From Atopsyche davidsoni (taxonomy: Eukaryota > Arthropoda > Insecta > Trichoptera > Hydrobiosidae): a stretch of DNA of 64,000 nt. Both the position numbers and the translations under genes were made by a program. The DNA lies in NCBI GenBank assembly GCA_022113835.1, contig JAILWY010000005.1:6218501-6282500 (forward strand), read 5' to 3'. Positions 28,101 to 39,969 of the stretch are shown here, piece after piece (the first letter of the stretch is position 1; every line of letters begins with the position of its first letter). Below the pieces are notes generated by a model, which worked only from the letters and a program-made list of their open reading frames with translations, ran no database searches and was not told where the DNA came from.

Positions 28101-30752
28101 TGTTTAAGTGACCGAAATGGGCAATTGTCTGCGCGTGTAGGCCGCGGGTGTATCTCTGGAATTAGTTGCATTAAGATGGCCGGATACATGTAACGGCGTT
28201 CAGGCCTCGACGCAGGCACGGCGAATTGACCGGCGGTGATTAACCGAGCTTTTACTTTCACTAGGGAAGCTTGGTTTTTTTTTTAATTTTAAAATTAAAA
28301 TTTTTAAGTCATGATTTTGATTTGATTCAAATCAAAAATATTTGATCGTCTCTCAGCGTCTTTGGTATTAATTAATTTAGAAAAAAATACATAATTGCAT
28401 TTCTAGTCTATTATTTTGAGTTTAGGTTTGTACAACCCATTTAATAGGCTTAGCACGTTGACTGCCGTGTTAGCCACCGGTGGACGACACGACATACATG
28501 TAAATACCAATAAATCACCTCAAAAATATCTCAAATCAAACTAAATAATTGTATTTCGGCCCATTATATTAAATTAAACCTAAAAACGAGAAAAAATTTT
28601 TTGGACATTTTACGAAAATCCGCTTGGCAATCAACGTTAGCAATTTATGTCAATTACGTCAGTTTTTGATATTAAATATCAAATAACTCAATTTTAAAAT
28701 ATATTTGATTGTTAGTGTGTTTAGGATACCTATTTATCATTGATAAAATCTTTTAATTCATTCTTTATGATCACTGATTTCTTTGAACGAATATGGTTGT
28801 AATAAAATAAAATTTTAAATTATACTATCGTGTTTTTTTTTATTGACGAAGCATTTAAAAGGATGTTCATCAAAGCACATTAAAAATCTCGTCAAATAAA
28901 TCTGTTAATTTGAATGCCATGTTAAAGTGTTCAAGTGTGTGAAGTTATCCCGATACCCAAACAGGGACAGATGTTCGGTAAATCTAGCGGAGGAAGCATC
29001 CCCGCCACTTGAGATTTTTTATGTCCCAATAATTAAGACACTTGAAGAGTTTTTGTCGACTCGCCTACATTACTGTTACTGGGAAGGATCGGAACCGCCA
29101 AATCGAAAACAACTTCAACAAATTTACTTAACAGCCTCGGTGTTGGCTTTCACACTTTTTTCGGGATTCTCTTCAGATTTTATGTCGTTTGTTTCCGCTA
29201 CTTAGGATTCTTGACAAATTATGGAGCTTCTTATTTTATGTTTATTTTTGTTCAAATTCTAAGAAATTTAGGAATTACTATGAAATGTGTTTCCTTTTTT
29301 TTTTTTTCAAATCTGCCGTTATAACAATAATTCATATTTATAGAAATTATTTTATGGGATAGCTTATTCATGTTTAATAAACTGATCAAAAAATTTATGT
29401 TAACGCAGTGGGATTTTTTATTAACACGATGAAATACGGTAGAAACATTCACAATTGCGTTTTGAAAAACATTGCACTTCTTCTATATTTTTAGAGCGCT
29501 TAATATGTGATTAAATAAACGCCTTAGTCTTTTAAAGCAGCTCTTTCCGTATCAGATTAAGCAGTGTTAGCAAGGAACAGTGACCGTAAAATTTTATGGT
29601 TTTTTTATGTTTATGTATATGGCTCAGCAAACTATCTCTATTCACAGCAATCAGTGGAAATATGGCCATGTTTTTAGTTCCAGTAATGGGCAGATGGAAT
29701 ATTCTTATAAAGCTGAGAGCAGTTACAGCACTCTCATCATTTAAATGGTACTAATGTCAACAATAATAAAAGCATAATTTTGTATATTTAGATTACTGAA
29801 ATGATATATTCTCATTTGAATAAAGATTACCAAGTGGATGCAGAAATGTACATATATTATGACTTCAAATTTTGTAAAAATATGTAAATTACTGTGCAAG
29901 TTTTTAATTTGAAATTAGATATTTGTTTAAATTATTTTTTCAATGGTTACAATTATATTTTTGCGTGGTAAATTTACAGATAACATTAAAAACAATTATG
30001 CAGTATAAGTGCGATTTTCTGCAGTTTGTATAAAAACGTTCTTATATTTTCTGAAGTTAATTTCCAGGGATAAGCGGGCGGCGAGGGAGCGAGCGCCTGA
30101 CAACTCCCTTATCCGAACATATTTGTTACCTCCTTCTTTTCCCCGTTTGAGGATTTACTCTCTTTTGGCCGAGGCCAGTAGACAGTCACTATGGCTGAAG
30201 AAGCACTCGACTTACTCGGAAATACTTAAGACTAACCTGTATTTATTTTTTCACTTTGACACCGGGGAAACACAAATACCAAAGGGTAGCAGGTATTTCG
30301 GTACAAATATTATTTATAGAAATAGCCCAAGTGGCTACGCAAATAATATTTCGGCATTTAAAATCATAAAACATGATTAAATTTCTATATTATTTTATGT
30401 TTGCCAGGTATACACAGTGTCGCAATTTTTAGACGCAAAAAATATTTCTCAATAAATTAAAATTTATAAGATTAAATTAACCAAAACTGCTCCTATAATG
30501 TTTGCATACAAGAAGACTTCTTTACATTTATATTAAATTATATGTAATAATTGTGCAAAGAACGGATTTGTTGATTATACTATCTATAAATTATGTGTGC
30601 TTAAAAATATATATGTATAATAACTCTGTTTTCGATATGTCATTTGTAATATTTATATAAAGTGAGATAATTGCTATATTTACATTGCTATGTTTCCTTA
30701 ATCAATTTTCAATATTTGAAATAATATACTTAATCATTATCAATCAATAAAA
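25183..30752 (-). other. long kn intron, segment with islands at 26040, 26640, 27420, 27930, 28930, 30060
   Basis: AT-rich intron with GC-richer blocks at 26040-26350, 26640-26790, 27420-27670, 27930-28260, 28930-29120 and 30060-30210. The 27930-28260 block has gttgattatttaatggcatt and ccagccttaatttaggggaa, homeodomain-type sequences, next to a GC-rich half. The 30060-30115 block has two oppositely oriented GATA motifs (gggataag, cttatcc). The 92-residue (28927-29205) and 123-residue (30009-30380) plus-strand ORFs have no domain I recognise. Confidence 0.4.
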
Positions 30753-30810
30753 CCTGTATAGGCAAAATCATATTTCCTGTGAGACGGGATTTCACAAAAA
30801 TCAATAATAT
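30753..30810 (+). repeat. hairpin repeat family, copy A (half element)
   Basis: Shares cctgtataggcaaaatc, ttcctgtgagacgg and ttcacaaaaatcaataata with the copy at 37808, and in reverse complement with 42946. It is a single arm only and non-coding. Confidence 0.75.
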
Positions 30811-33462
30811 ATTCAGTTTTTATATTAAACGAGTGAAATATTACACCGCAGCACGTCACAGATAAATTGTATAAAAAATATACATTTTACTTTTTTATGC
30901 GTATTCATCTTCTATAAAAAGGTTATAAACATCAAAGTGTGCATCGTTCATAGCGTCCATGTTTCAAAGCGTAAAAATACCGGTGTTTATTAAGACATAA
31001 AGTCTGGTGGCAAAAGCGTTAATTTCTTCTAACAAGGCGTCAAATTCCCGGCAGCCCGCGATATCATCACCGCATTAATATTTCCGCGACGTCCGCCACT
31101 TTTTGTTCGGCGAGTCTCGCCTTTTCTTACCCAAGTCCGGGCATAAATATGAATGAGTGCAGCGGGGTTATACGCCAATATTACAGATAAACACTTTCTG
31201 CAAGTATCCGTGCGAGAGTTTGTTGGTATATATTTTATTTTGGTTTGAGAGTTTTGAGGTGAGAATTTTATTTGCGAATTTTATTAATTTTTGACCTTTA
31301 CGTTTAACACGTATGCTCTGCGTATTTTTTTATATTATTATTAAACGTTACTTTTAAGAAGAATTTGCTGAATAATTTTCCTTTGTACTTGATGTATATT
31401 ATATAAATTATTATATATTTTCTATAAATAAAATACCAACCGCTTTATTTCTAGTCGGTGACCTATTCCTCTTTGCAGCTTCGTAAATTGCAAATAGACA
31501 CAACAACCCTTGAACTATTTTAAAATGCTTCGTCAGTTTATATATAGATCTACTCGTTTCTGATTATACCTTGCCTCACTTATAAATTAACCAAATTGTA
31601 CATCGACGTTTAACTACAATATCGATGTATCAAAGTGTGTCTATAAACGCAAAGATTCTTATTAATAATTCATCATTCTAAGATAACCCTGAATAATAAA
31701 ATCACATTTAATTAAATATATATTTTAGATTTTTTAAGCTTTTCAATGCAACTTTTTCCATGTAAAATAATACATTTAAAAGAACCCATAAACGTTTTGG
31801 CTATTATAAAATTTAAAAATAATCTTGTATTGATTTATTTAAAAATACTTGTTTGTTCAGATTTAATTAAAAGTTACACGCGTACCGCGCACGGAAACAA
31901 TATCCTGTGTTTATGTTGGTGGTACGATGGTTTTTTTTCAAAGGCGTTTATATAAATAAAAGCCTTATTGCGTCGCCTTTGAATTCTAAAACAAAACATT
32001 CACAATTCGTATTTTTACAAATAACGACACAGGCCGCGTCTACAAGATTGCCAGCCTTCCACCCTCACAGTAGTGGGGCCTGACGAGTTTCCTGCGAAAA
32101 AAGAAACCACCCCATCTGAATTTCCTTCCCTTACAAAACTCTCCATTTTCATCGCGACCCTTCGCGATTGTGAGGGAGGACGGCGGTGTGCGTGGGCCGG
32201 TGCGAGTGTGGGTGAGGGGCCGAGGGACCCGGGCCTCTCTGTCTGGCCCGCGGGGGCCGCGTAGCGCCCTCTCCCTCTGGGGCGGTCCCAGGAGGCCGTA
32301 TTGACTCCGGCGTCCCCAGAGTGCCAGTCAATACTGTAGGGAGGATCGCGGAGGACTTTATTGGTGGAAACTGCCGCTGGGGTGGAAGTCATTTTGTTTT
32401 GTGATTGGAGTGCATTGTTTTTGGTGCGTTTCGTTTTTTTTTTTTTTTTTGTTTGTTTTGATTTGACAATCACTTAAGTGATACGGGATTTAATTAAACA
32501 GATAACCCTAAAAGCTCCATTAGTTAAAAAAAAATAGCACCAGCAATTATTGCTTAAACTGTTTCGTGGTTTTAGCCAAACTAATGTATTTAAAACGATT
32601 TTGTTCTGCTACAGTGATATTTAATTATAAATAAAATAGTTTACCAGAAGACTGTTTCATACACTAAATTTCTCGTATCAAATATTCAATTTGAGTAGAA
32701 TTTTTTTTTATTTTGTACGTAAGATGAGTTTTTCAAGCTAAATTCCTATAACAAAGTCATATTTTACGCGAAATAAATAAACTCTCGTATGTACATTCAA
32801 ATGTTGATGTTTAACGTATTCAATGTTTATAGAATAGATTATTAATTAAAAACAAATTTATGTAGTATGTTCTCAAAAAAACAATTATATTGCTTTGTGT
32901 ACGGTAATTTAATATTTCGTATTTCCACATATTCCATCAAATCTCACGCATTTAAAATTCTATTGTAATATTTTTTTTTTAATAAAATGTATATTTACCG
33001 CTGATTATGAATATAAATAAATATTAGGATTGGCACACTAACAATACCCGCGCACTACCTGCTTGGCGGGACGGCTGTCTTCCCTCTCTACCAGGTGGGT
33101 CCTCCATAGAGAATATAGCGCCGGGTACCTGCCGCGACGTCCTGCGGGGCCTTTATACACAGCCACCCCCGGGGACACGGCGACCGATAATAATCAATTC
33201 CGCTAATTCCGCACACTAATAAACGCCGCCGTTTGTTTCACAGACTCGCCTACAAGTGTAGCTCTCTCCACTGTGTGGGTGTTTTTTTGTGACCTGAATT
33301 AAAAGTTTATTTCGTTTTTTTTTCTTCTTTAGAATCTATTCAAGTATTTAATACCAGTATACTTTTAATACACAATAAACGAAGATAAATTGATTTCACA
33401 TTTAAAAAAACAATTTAAATCTATCTTTCAGTATTTGTACAATAAAATAAAATATAATATTG

Positions 33463-33504
33463 TGCATCATATAAAACACAGATTTTTGTGTTTTATATGA
33501 TGCA
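33463..33504. repeat. perfect 18-bp inverted repeat, 6-base loop
   Basis: The arms tgcatcatataaaacaca (33463-33480) and its exact reverse complement (33487-33504) enclose gatttt. The 42-nt hairpin is shorter than a usual pre-miRNA. AT-rich context, non-coding. Confidence 0.85.
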
Positions 33505-35310
33505 AGTGAATATAGGGTGTTTCGTAATTTTTAATAAAATATTTTTATACGTTGTTTGTTATAAGAAAAATGAACATTGATACTATTAATCCATGCTGAT
33601 TTAAACAACGCATGAATATTATTAGTTTTCCAGATATGCCCAAGGGTCGCACTGGTAATCTTTGGTATTTTCAGTATCGATTGATGTCCCAGTCAAGGTT
33701 ACGCTTTGGGTTGGTGCAATGCTCCCGGGAATCACATAAAACCGATAGCACGTTCTGGGGGACGTAAAGGCTGCACTGCGCGAACTGCGAACTACCCGGC
33801 CATATCGTTACAATAATTGTGTGCTAAATGCTACAAGCTTGCTGTCAAATCATTTAATTTTATACCCAGCTAACACTCGAGACCATCTGATCTTTGTGGA
33901 TGATTTTAAGCTATGAGCATTCATCGATAAAAGAGAAAAGTTACTGGATATTTTTTGATCATTTATATAAAGAAATATTTTTCTATGTATATTTAATTTG
34001 TACATAGCCACATATAAATTTAGTAAGTTTTTATATTCAATAAAGATAATTTATAAAGCCTTACGTTTTTTGAGCTGTAAATTTAAAGAGCTTTTCCCTT
34101 TTTTTAACAATGAATATAATTTACTTAATGCCCTTTCAGTTGTTCTTAAAGTTAGGTTTTTTGTGGTAAAAATACACAACGATAATTATTTGAGAAAACA
34201 TTTTGCATCTTAAAATTGTAATCTTACTATATATTTCAGCTGGGATGACATTTGAAGAACAATGTATATTATTTTAAAACCTAAAATATAAATATGCAAA
34301 ATAATTTAAAAGGTATGACATGTTCAACACACTGGCACCGAACGAGAGCTTAAGTACAAAACCATAAAGCTAATGCGAACGAAACCTCTACGAGTTATAA
34401 TGCTCCAGTCGACTCTCCTCAAGGAGATTTTCCGCGCTCGGTAATTGAAACAACTTAGTGGATTTATTTAGTTAGTAACTATTTCATACGTGATGTAAAT
34501 TTAAAGTCAAATAAGGTATCGCTCTCTCTTCAGTTCACTCGATTTATGCAGGCAAGGGAATAAGCGAGTCGCCAAGTCAAAACTAAGTCATAAAATAGTT
34601 AAACTTATCAAATAGACTCGGTGTCAAAATACGAGCTGGAGTTTTGAAACGAAAATAACACTACCTTTGCTTCAAATGAAATGCCGTAAATACAAATTTT
34701 CACTTTACATTACATATGACATTTTATTGAATTCACCAAGTTCTAAAATGATTTATTATTTAATTTTCTATTACAAATAAAATATTGAAAACAGTTCTGT
34801 GTGTACTTAAAAAAATCATTAAAATTGAAGTAGAATATATTTTAGAATTCGAGCAGATTTACTAAGAAAAAATATATTACTGAAACAGTGTAAATGTTAA
34901 AATTACTAAATATTTAATTATATCACATTTTGATCAATAATTTTCAGGGGTAAAAAAAAAGCCGCCATTAAACAAAATATGTCAGTGCTATGTGATTTTG
35001 TGTGTTTTTTAAAATCTAATATGAATTTTGAACTGGAATGCATAAAAAAAAGATCAATATTAAGCTATTTCGTATTTATTGTATAAGTGAATAAATAAAC
35101 AAAAAAACTTAACTCTAATATTTTATAGTGCGTATGCCAGTTTTCAAGAAATACTTACACTTTAGCTTTCATGTTTTGAAAAATTCTTTCATACAAATTT
35201 ATTATTTATGAATAAGTAAATTTAAAAATGTTTTATTTCAATATCGTAAAAACAATTGCAGAAGCTTAATAATCTGGTAGAATGGCCCTAGAAGGGAGCG
35301 CGCCCGCCCG

Positions 35311-35350
35311 CCTCGCCTGTTCTCGCCTGCTCTCGCCCGCTCTCGCCCGC
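35311..35350. repeat. 10-bp tandem repeat, ~4 units
   Basis: Units cctcgcctgt, tctcgcctgc, tctcgcccgc and tctcgcccgc follow one another without gaps inside a GC-rich island of the upstream intron. Confidence 0.9.
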
Positions 35351-36099
35351 TACGTATTGCTCCGGCGTAAAATTATATCCGAATTCATTAGATTTCCTGT
35401 CGTGTTCCAAGTTTATTTAAAACTCGACTCCACTCTTTGAAGTTGCCCAAGCCAGCGTAGAAATGGCAGGCTTCGCAGTCAGATGTGAGAATTCGGATTA
35501 CGCGGAGACTTTTTGTTTGAAGTCGCTATGCTCTTTTGTGCTTGATCGCGGAGGAAATTTGAAAGCGTTTACTGTAATTTGATTAAAGCATTTGACTAAA
35601 TAATTAATATAAATACCTTAATTTTTTTTATTTTTTTTTATCATGTATAATTCTGCTTAAATAATGCGTAGGATATAATCAGTATTAAAAAATATAGTTT
35701 TACATAAAAAAATATAAGAACACAAAGAATATTGAGACTATTTATTTATAAAGAATAACTCAAAAGTCAGACAGCCTCTAAAAGGCACGTCAAAGTTTAA
35801 TGACATCTTTATACGAGTATAATTAAACCAAACCCTTTTAAGGTAATGATTCATATGACTACATTGATATCCCGAGAAGTTCTATATCATATAAAAAATA
35901 AGAAGAATAATGAAAACATTTAAATGATCACAATCCTTTATATCAAAGTTTTATTTAATTGATTTTCCAAAGTGCTCATATTTTTGAGTTTATAAAAATT
36001 ATATTACATTAAAATGCCTTTATTGATGATGGTAAAATAATATTTATATCTACATTTTATATAAGAAGCTTCAAAATGTGAGCTTTGGATAGTAAAAGT

Positions 36100-36330
36100 C
36101 TTCGTTCGCAAGCTCCGCACAATGAATTCATAGCACATTTTTAAGCACACTGCAGATTTCCCCTTGAGCGGAGAAACTCTTAATATTTCCTTTATTGGTT
36201 ATGTCGGCCAGTATCGCAGCCTCTGTCGCCATGGCAACGTGATAAAACTCTGGCCGTTTGATAATATGGCGGTCTGCCGGCGGAGGGGGAGGGACGGAGA
36301 CGGAGGGTTGCTACCCTCTTTCCTCTTTCT
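36100..36330. promoter_or_regulatory. candidate element with an RFX X-box
   Basis: gtcgccatggcaac at 36225-36238 matches the palindromic X-box consensus GTNRCC-N-GGYAAC-type bound by RFX factors. It is followed by gtgataaaactc and taatatggcggtc. No ORF starts nearby that would make it a ciliary-gene promoter, so it is more likely an intronic element. Downstream at 36286-36306 lies a G-rich string repeated at 45085. Confidence 0.4.
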
Positions 36331-36704
36331 TTTTTGTGAATCAAAAGAGCTGCCTTTTATTTTGTTAATGTGCCGTCTTTTTTCTTTACATTAGGATTAC
36401 AAATTTTCTTATTCTGTTTCTCTTGCAATGCTGGTTTTGTTGTGGACTTTATATTTCGTTTTGTAAGGTGGCAGACTTTTTTTTAATTTTGGCGATGTCT
36501 TGTATTGTTCGCAAATCGGCAGTTTTGCAGCATTTCAATTCAACTGTTTTTACAAAGTCTTACATAAAAATTATAAAGACATCTAACAAATTTCAATATT
36601 TTTTTTAAAGATAAATTGAGACTTAATCATTCATAATTCAAAATAAAATATTAAAATCACGCCCTTTGATAAGTCTGAGAAAATCACACATTCTAAATAA
36701 ACAA

Positions 36705-36938
36705 TAATTATAATGACAAAAGAACCTTTGTATTTTGTCTTGAGTTTTGAGTTTATTAAAATTATTTGCATTACTAGTTTCGACTCAATACACTGGGTCA
36801 TCATCAGATGCATAACTAAACTAGTTAGTTGAGTTATGTAAATAATTTTTATAAACTCAAAGTGAAGACAAAATACAAACGTACTTTTATCATTATAATA
36901 ATGGATCTCTACGAATCAAATGCCTTGTGCCTCAACAA
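36705..36938. mobile_element. foldback repeat, copy 2 (right arm partly deleted)
   Basis: Same family and orientation as 7019-7315. The left arm is intact (cctttgtattttgtcttg to actagtttcgactcaataca then ctgggtcatcatcag). The right arm lacks the segment equivalent to ctgatgatgaccc through actagtaatgc and resumes at aataatttttataaactcaa. The unique tail after the arm is conserved to 36938. It lies in the long upstream kn intron. Confidence 0.85.
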
Positions 36939-37360
36939 AACAATAATTGTTTAACATTCTGTAGATATTAATGTATGATTTAAATCAAACTTGAACAGTT
37001 TTTCTCTGTATGCGAATTTTATAGATACAAATGCCATAAAAATACTGCCAGTGTTTTAAAATTATGTAAAAATTTAATTCCATTGTTTGTTATTTTCACT
37101 TTTCCAGTGCTATACGATGTGTATAATAATTTTTAATACAAAATTAAGAGCATGCTGTTTGAAAAAATTAATTCAGACTTAACAAGACTTTGCGACATTT
37201 CGCTTTTGCATTATTCTCAGGAGCTTTCAATACATCAACAGCAGGGGCAGATTATCCGTTTGTCTTTACCAGACTGCATTACCGCGTGCATCACTTGAGC
37301 GGCTCTCTAATTGTAAGTACACTCGGGGGTCCCATCTCCCGGCCGCGGCGGCTGCGGGGG

Positions 37361-37390
37361 TCTACGAGGGTCTACGAGGGTCTACGACGC
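37361..37390. repeat. 10-bp tandem repeat, 3 units
   Basis: tctacgaggg occurs twice exactly, followed by tctacgacgc, inside a GC-rich island (37190-37480). Confidence 0.9.
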
Positions 37391-37807
37391 GGCGTAGAGG
37401 CAACAAACTTGTAGCGCCGTGCCGGAGCTCGCGTGTGGCGCGCCTCCCGTGTAAGTGTTTTTAAGCGCAACGAGCTCGTGTCTGCGTTTTGTATGTAAAC
37501 TGCGAGTCTTCACCGGGACATACAGTTTATAAATAAAATTAATTCTAATTTAAACGATTTCGTAGTATATGATTCTGTAATGCCAATTTGCACATTGAAG
37601 CTAAATTTCTACCCCTTATATTTGAAGACATGCTTTTTTTGAGAAAGGCCTCATTTTAAGAAATTTAACGATTATTGTGGAAAAAAAAATATTAGCTAAC
37701 AATTAAACAATTTATAATGTGATAATGATTAAGTACATTTTTTCAAATATTGAAAATTGATTAAAGAAACTCTTAGAAAAATATGTGGATTTGTGTGGGA
37801 TTTGAAC

Positions 37808-37872
37808 TTGTATAGGCAAAATCGTAGACAATCTCACTTCCTGTGAGACGGTCTTCACAAAAATCAATAATA
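37808..37872 (+). repeat. hairpin repeat family, copy B (half element)
   Basis: Reads cttgtataggcaaaatcgta, then cttcctgtgagacggtcttc and acaaaaatcaataata. It is the same orientation as copy A and agrees better with the palindromic copy at 42946. Non-coding and intronic. Confidence 0.75.
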
Positions 37873-39769
37873 AATTTATAATGTGTTTTAATTTTGGTTA
37901 CGTAGCATTAAATATGCGTATATTTTTAAAACATATAATATTAATATAATTGTATTTCTGTATTTAAAAATTACGTGTGTACGTTACGTATTAAAATTTG
38001 AGGATTTTTTTAGGTTTTGTTGTTTTTGTTAAATCTTACCTCTAAACAAAGAAAGTACATATATAATCAAAGTTTTTTTTAAATATTTTTTATTAATGTT
38101 TGTTTTTAGTTAGAAAAAAAATAAAATCACAAGATTCATGAAACTAAGTTTAAAACTGCTAGTCATGCTTAGTTTATATGTTTTGTGTATAATAGAAAAT
38201 ATATATCCACTGTCATAAAAATAAAATTAATCAAAGCAACTCATAATGTCGCCGAGCACTTATAAACCTGAATATAATTTATAAAGGTGTTACTCTTGCG
38301 AATTTGTCTAACAATTCATGCTGGAAGTATTAGGCTCCGGCGGAGACGCGTGCGGTATAATTTATTAGCGCAGAGTTTCTCGGAACTTGTGTTTGGCTTG
38401 TCGGTGGGTGTAGGGAAACCTTCGAGCCTTTAGGGGTAGTAATGAAGGCTCTTAATCATAGACACGGTGTGCACTTCTCACTGAAATTAAGTTTGTACAT
38501 TTACCCTCACAGTTGTACAGGATTAAGCACGTAAGTGCATTTAATGGACGGTTTTATTAAAATCAAAAATCATATACTATATTGAATAAATAAAAAATAG
38601 TTAAAATTATAAAGTCGAAGAGTTTTTTTAACAATATTTATAAAGACTAACTAAATTTACCCTGATTAATAGTTTTAGTCAGTCATTTTTTTTTTGTTAT
38701 TTTTCTTTATATTTATTGTATGTACGACCGATTAAAAAAGCATCGATTTTTACAATCAATTTTTATTTACAAAGACTATATTTATTTTGTGTATTTTTAA
38801 CTGTTCTCAACTGTTGCATTGATACTTAAAATTAGCCCATAATATTTTGCATCGTAATTTAAAGTATAGGTTTTAAAAATTGCATATATGAGGTACATTT
38901 AGGCTTGTTATCATTCAATGACAACTCTTGTTGTGTACATTGTTTAGAGACTTGCATGCTTGAATACAGTACAATGCTGTATACAGTACAGTATATTTTT
39001 AACTAAAGTTTTTTTTGCATACATGCTAAATTACGAGCGCAATACCTTAAATTTAATAAATCAAGTCAGTATAACGGGTTATGAAATATTTTTGGTACAT
39101 ATTCTGTACAAGATATAAAATTTCCTACGTTCCAAAAATCAGATATAATTTTTTGCTCCACGTTGTTCTTTAAACTGGGCATTATTCTTATATTTAAAGC
39201 AAAATTACAAAAAAAGCACAGCCAAATATAATTACGAGATAATCCCCTGATAAAATCAAACACCAAAAAAGCGGCCATATCTCTGAAGTTTCACGTAAAA
39301 GCGGAAGGTCGAGAGAGCCGGGAACTTCTAAACTTTGGCCTGCCGATATCTGGCTGCTGCCGCACTGCTCGCACTCGCGCCGCCGCCATATATGCGTCCC
39401 TCTCTCGCCCGGATATTTCACCGGAGTCAGATAATATTTCGCGTTGAGATATAGGCACCAAATATTTTATAACTATGAGTCCATTTCTCGGGGTGCCTGT
39501 GAGGAAGGGTGCATTAGTTATTTATTTACTTTGCAGAGAGAAACGCATTTGGAACATTAAATACTCGCTTTATTGTGCCTGAGTGACTTTCTGATTCTAC
39601 TCTACAGGGCACTTGCACAAGCTGCAAATATTTGTAAACAATGCGGTCTTTGAAAGTTTAATACTTGATTGAAGGTATCTAAGATTTTTGAAAGCAATAA
39701 TCGACGCCATATACACATTCATAATTTAATAAATCTTTCTATAATAAAAACACAATATATCGGTGTATT

Positions 39770-39815
39770 ACAACAATCGCTTATTCATAAATACAACAAT
39801 CGCTTATTCATAAAT
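39770..39815. repeat. perfect tandem duplication of 23 bp
   Basis: The unit acaacaatcgcttattcata-aat occurs twice, head to tail, with no mismatch, indicating a recent slippage or duplication event. Confidence 0.95.
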
Positions 39816-39934
39816 ACAAAGCATTAAAATGACGAAAAAACACAAAAGTGTACAAAGACGTAATAAGTAGAAAAGGTAAAAGAAATAGATTATTGTAAAA
39901 ATAAAATATACATCAGATATTTTTAAATTATTTT

Positions 39935-39936
<2 letters not shown>

Positions 39937-39966
<30 letters not shown>
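39937..39966. repeat. (TA)15 microsatellite
   Basis: Uninterrupted TA run, followed after GT by further TA units and gtgtgtgt. Confidence 0.95.

Positions 39967-39969
<3 letters not shown>

Larger units (their letters stand above)
30811..36100 (-). other. long kn intron, segment with islands at 31000, 32020, 33040, 33640, 35280
   Basis: Islands at 31000-31170, 32020-32400, 33040-33260, 33640-33800, 34330-34450 and 35280-35520. 32020-32400 is the most GC-rich and holds a 152-residue minus-strand ORF with low-complexity Lys, Pro, Arg and His stretches and no domain, probably chance. 33040-33260 contains gataataatcaattccgcta and actaataaacgccgccg. No COE exon found. Confidence 0.4.

Noticed and set aside
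30009..30380. 123-residue plus-strand ORF
   Set aside because: No domain, no splice or start context, and the codon composition follows local base composition.
32015..32473. 152-residue minus-strand ORF, the longest in the window
   Set aside because: Low-complexity Lys/Thr start, then Pro/Arg/His-rich sequence, no domain, and overlapping stop-poor frames on the other strand. Best explained as a GC-rich island.
33729..33736. tcccggga as a COE/EBF binding site
   Set aside because: The COE palindrome has two bases between the CCC and GGG halves; here there are none.
35311..35350. Possible CRISPR-like array
   Set aside because: Head-to-tail 10-bp units without spacers in an insect intron; a simple tandem repeat.
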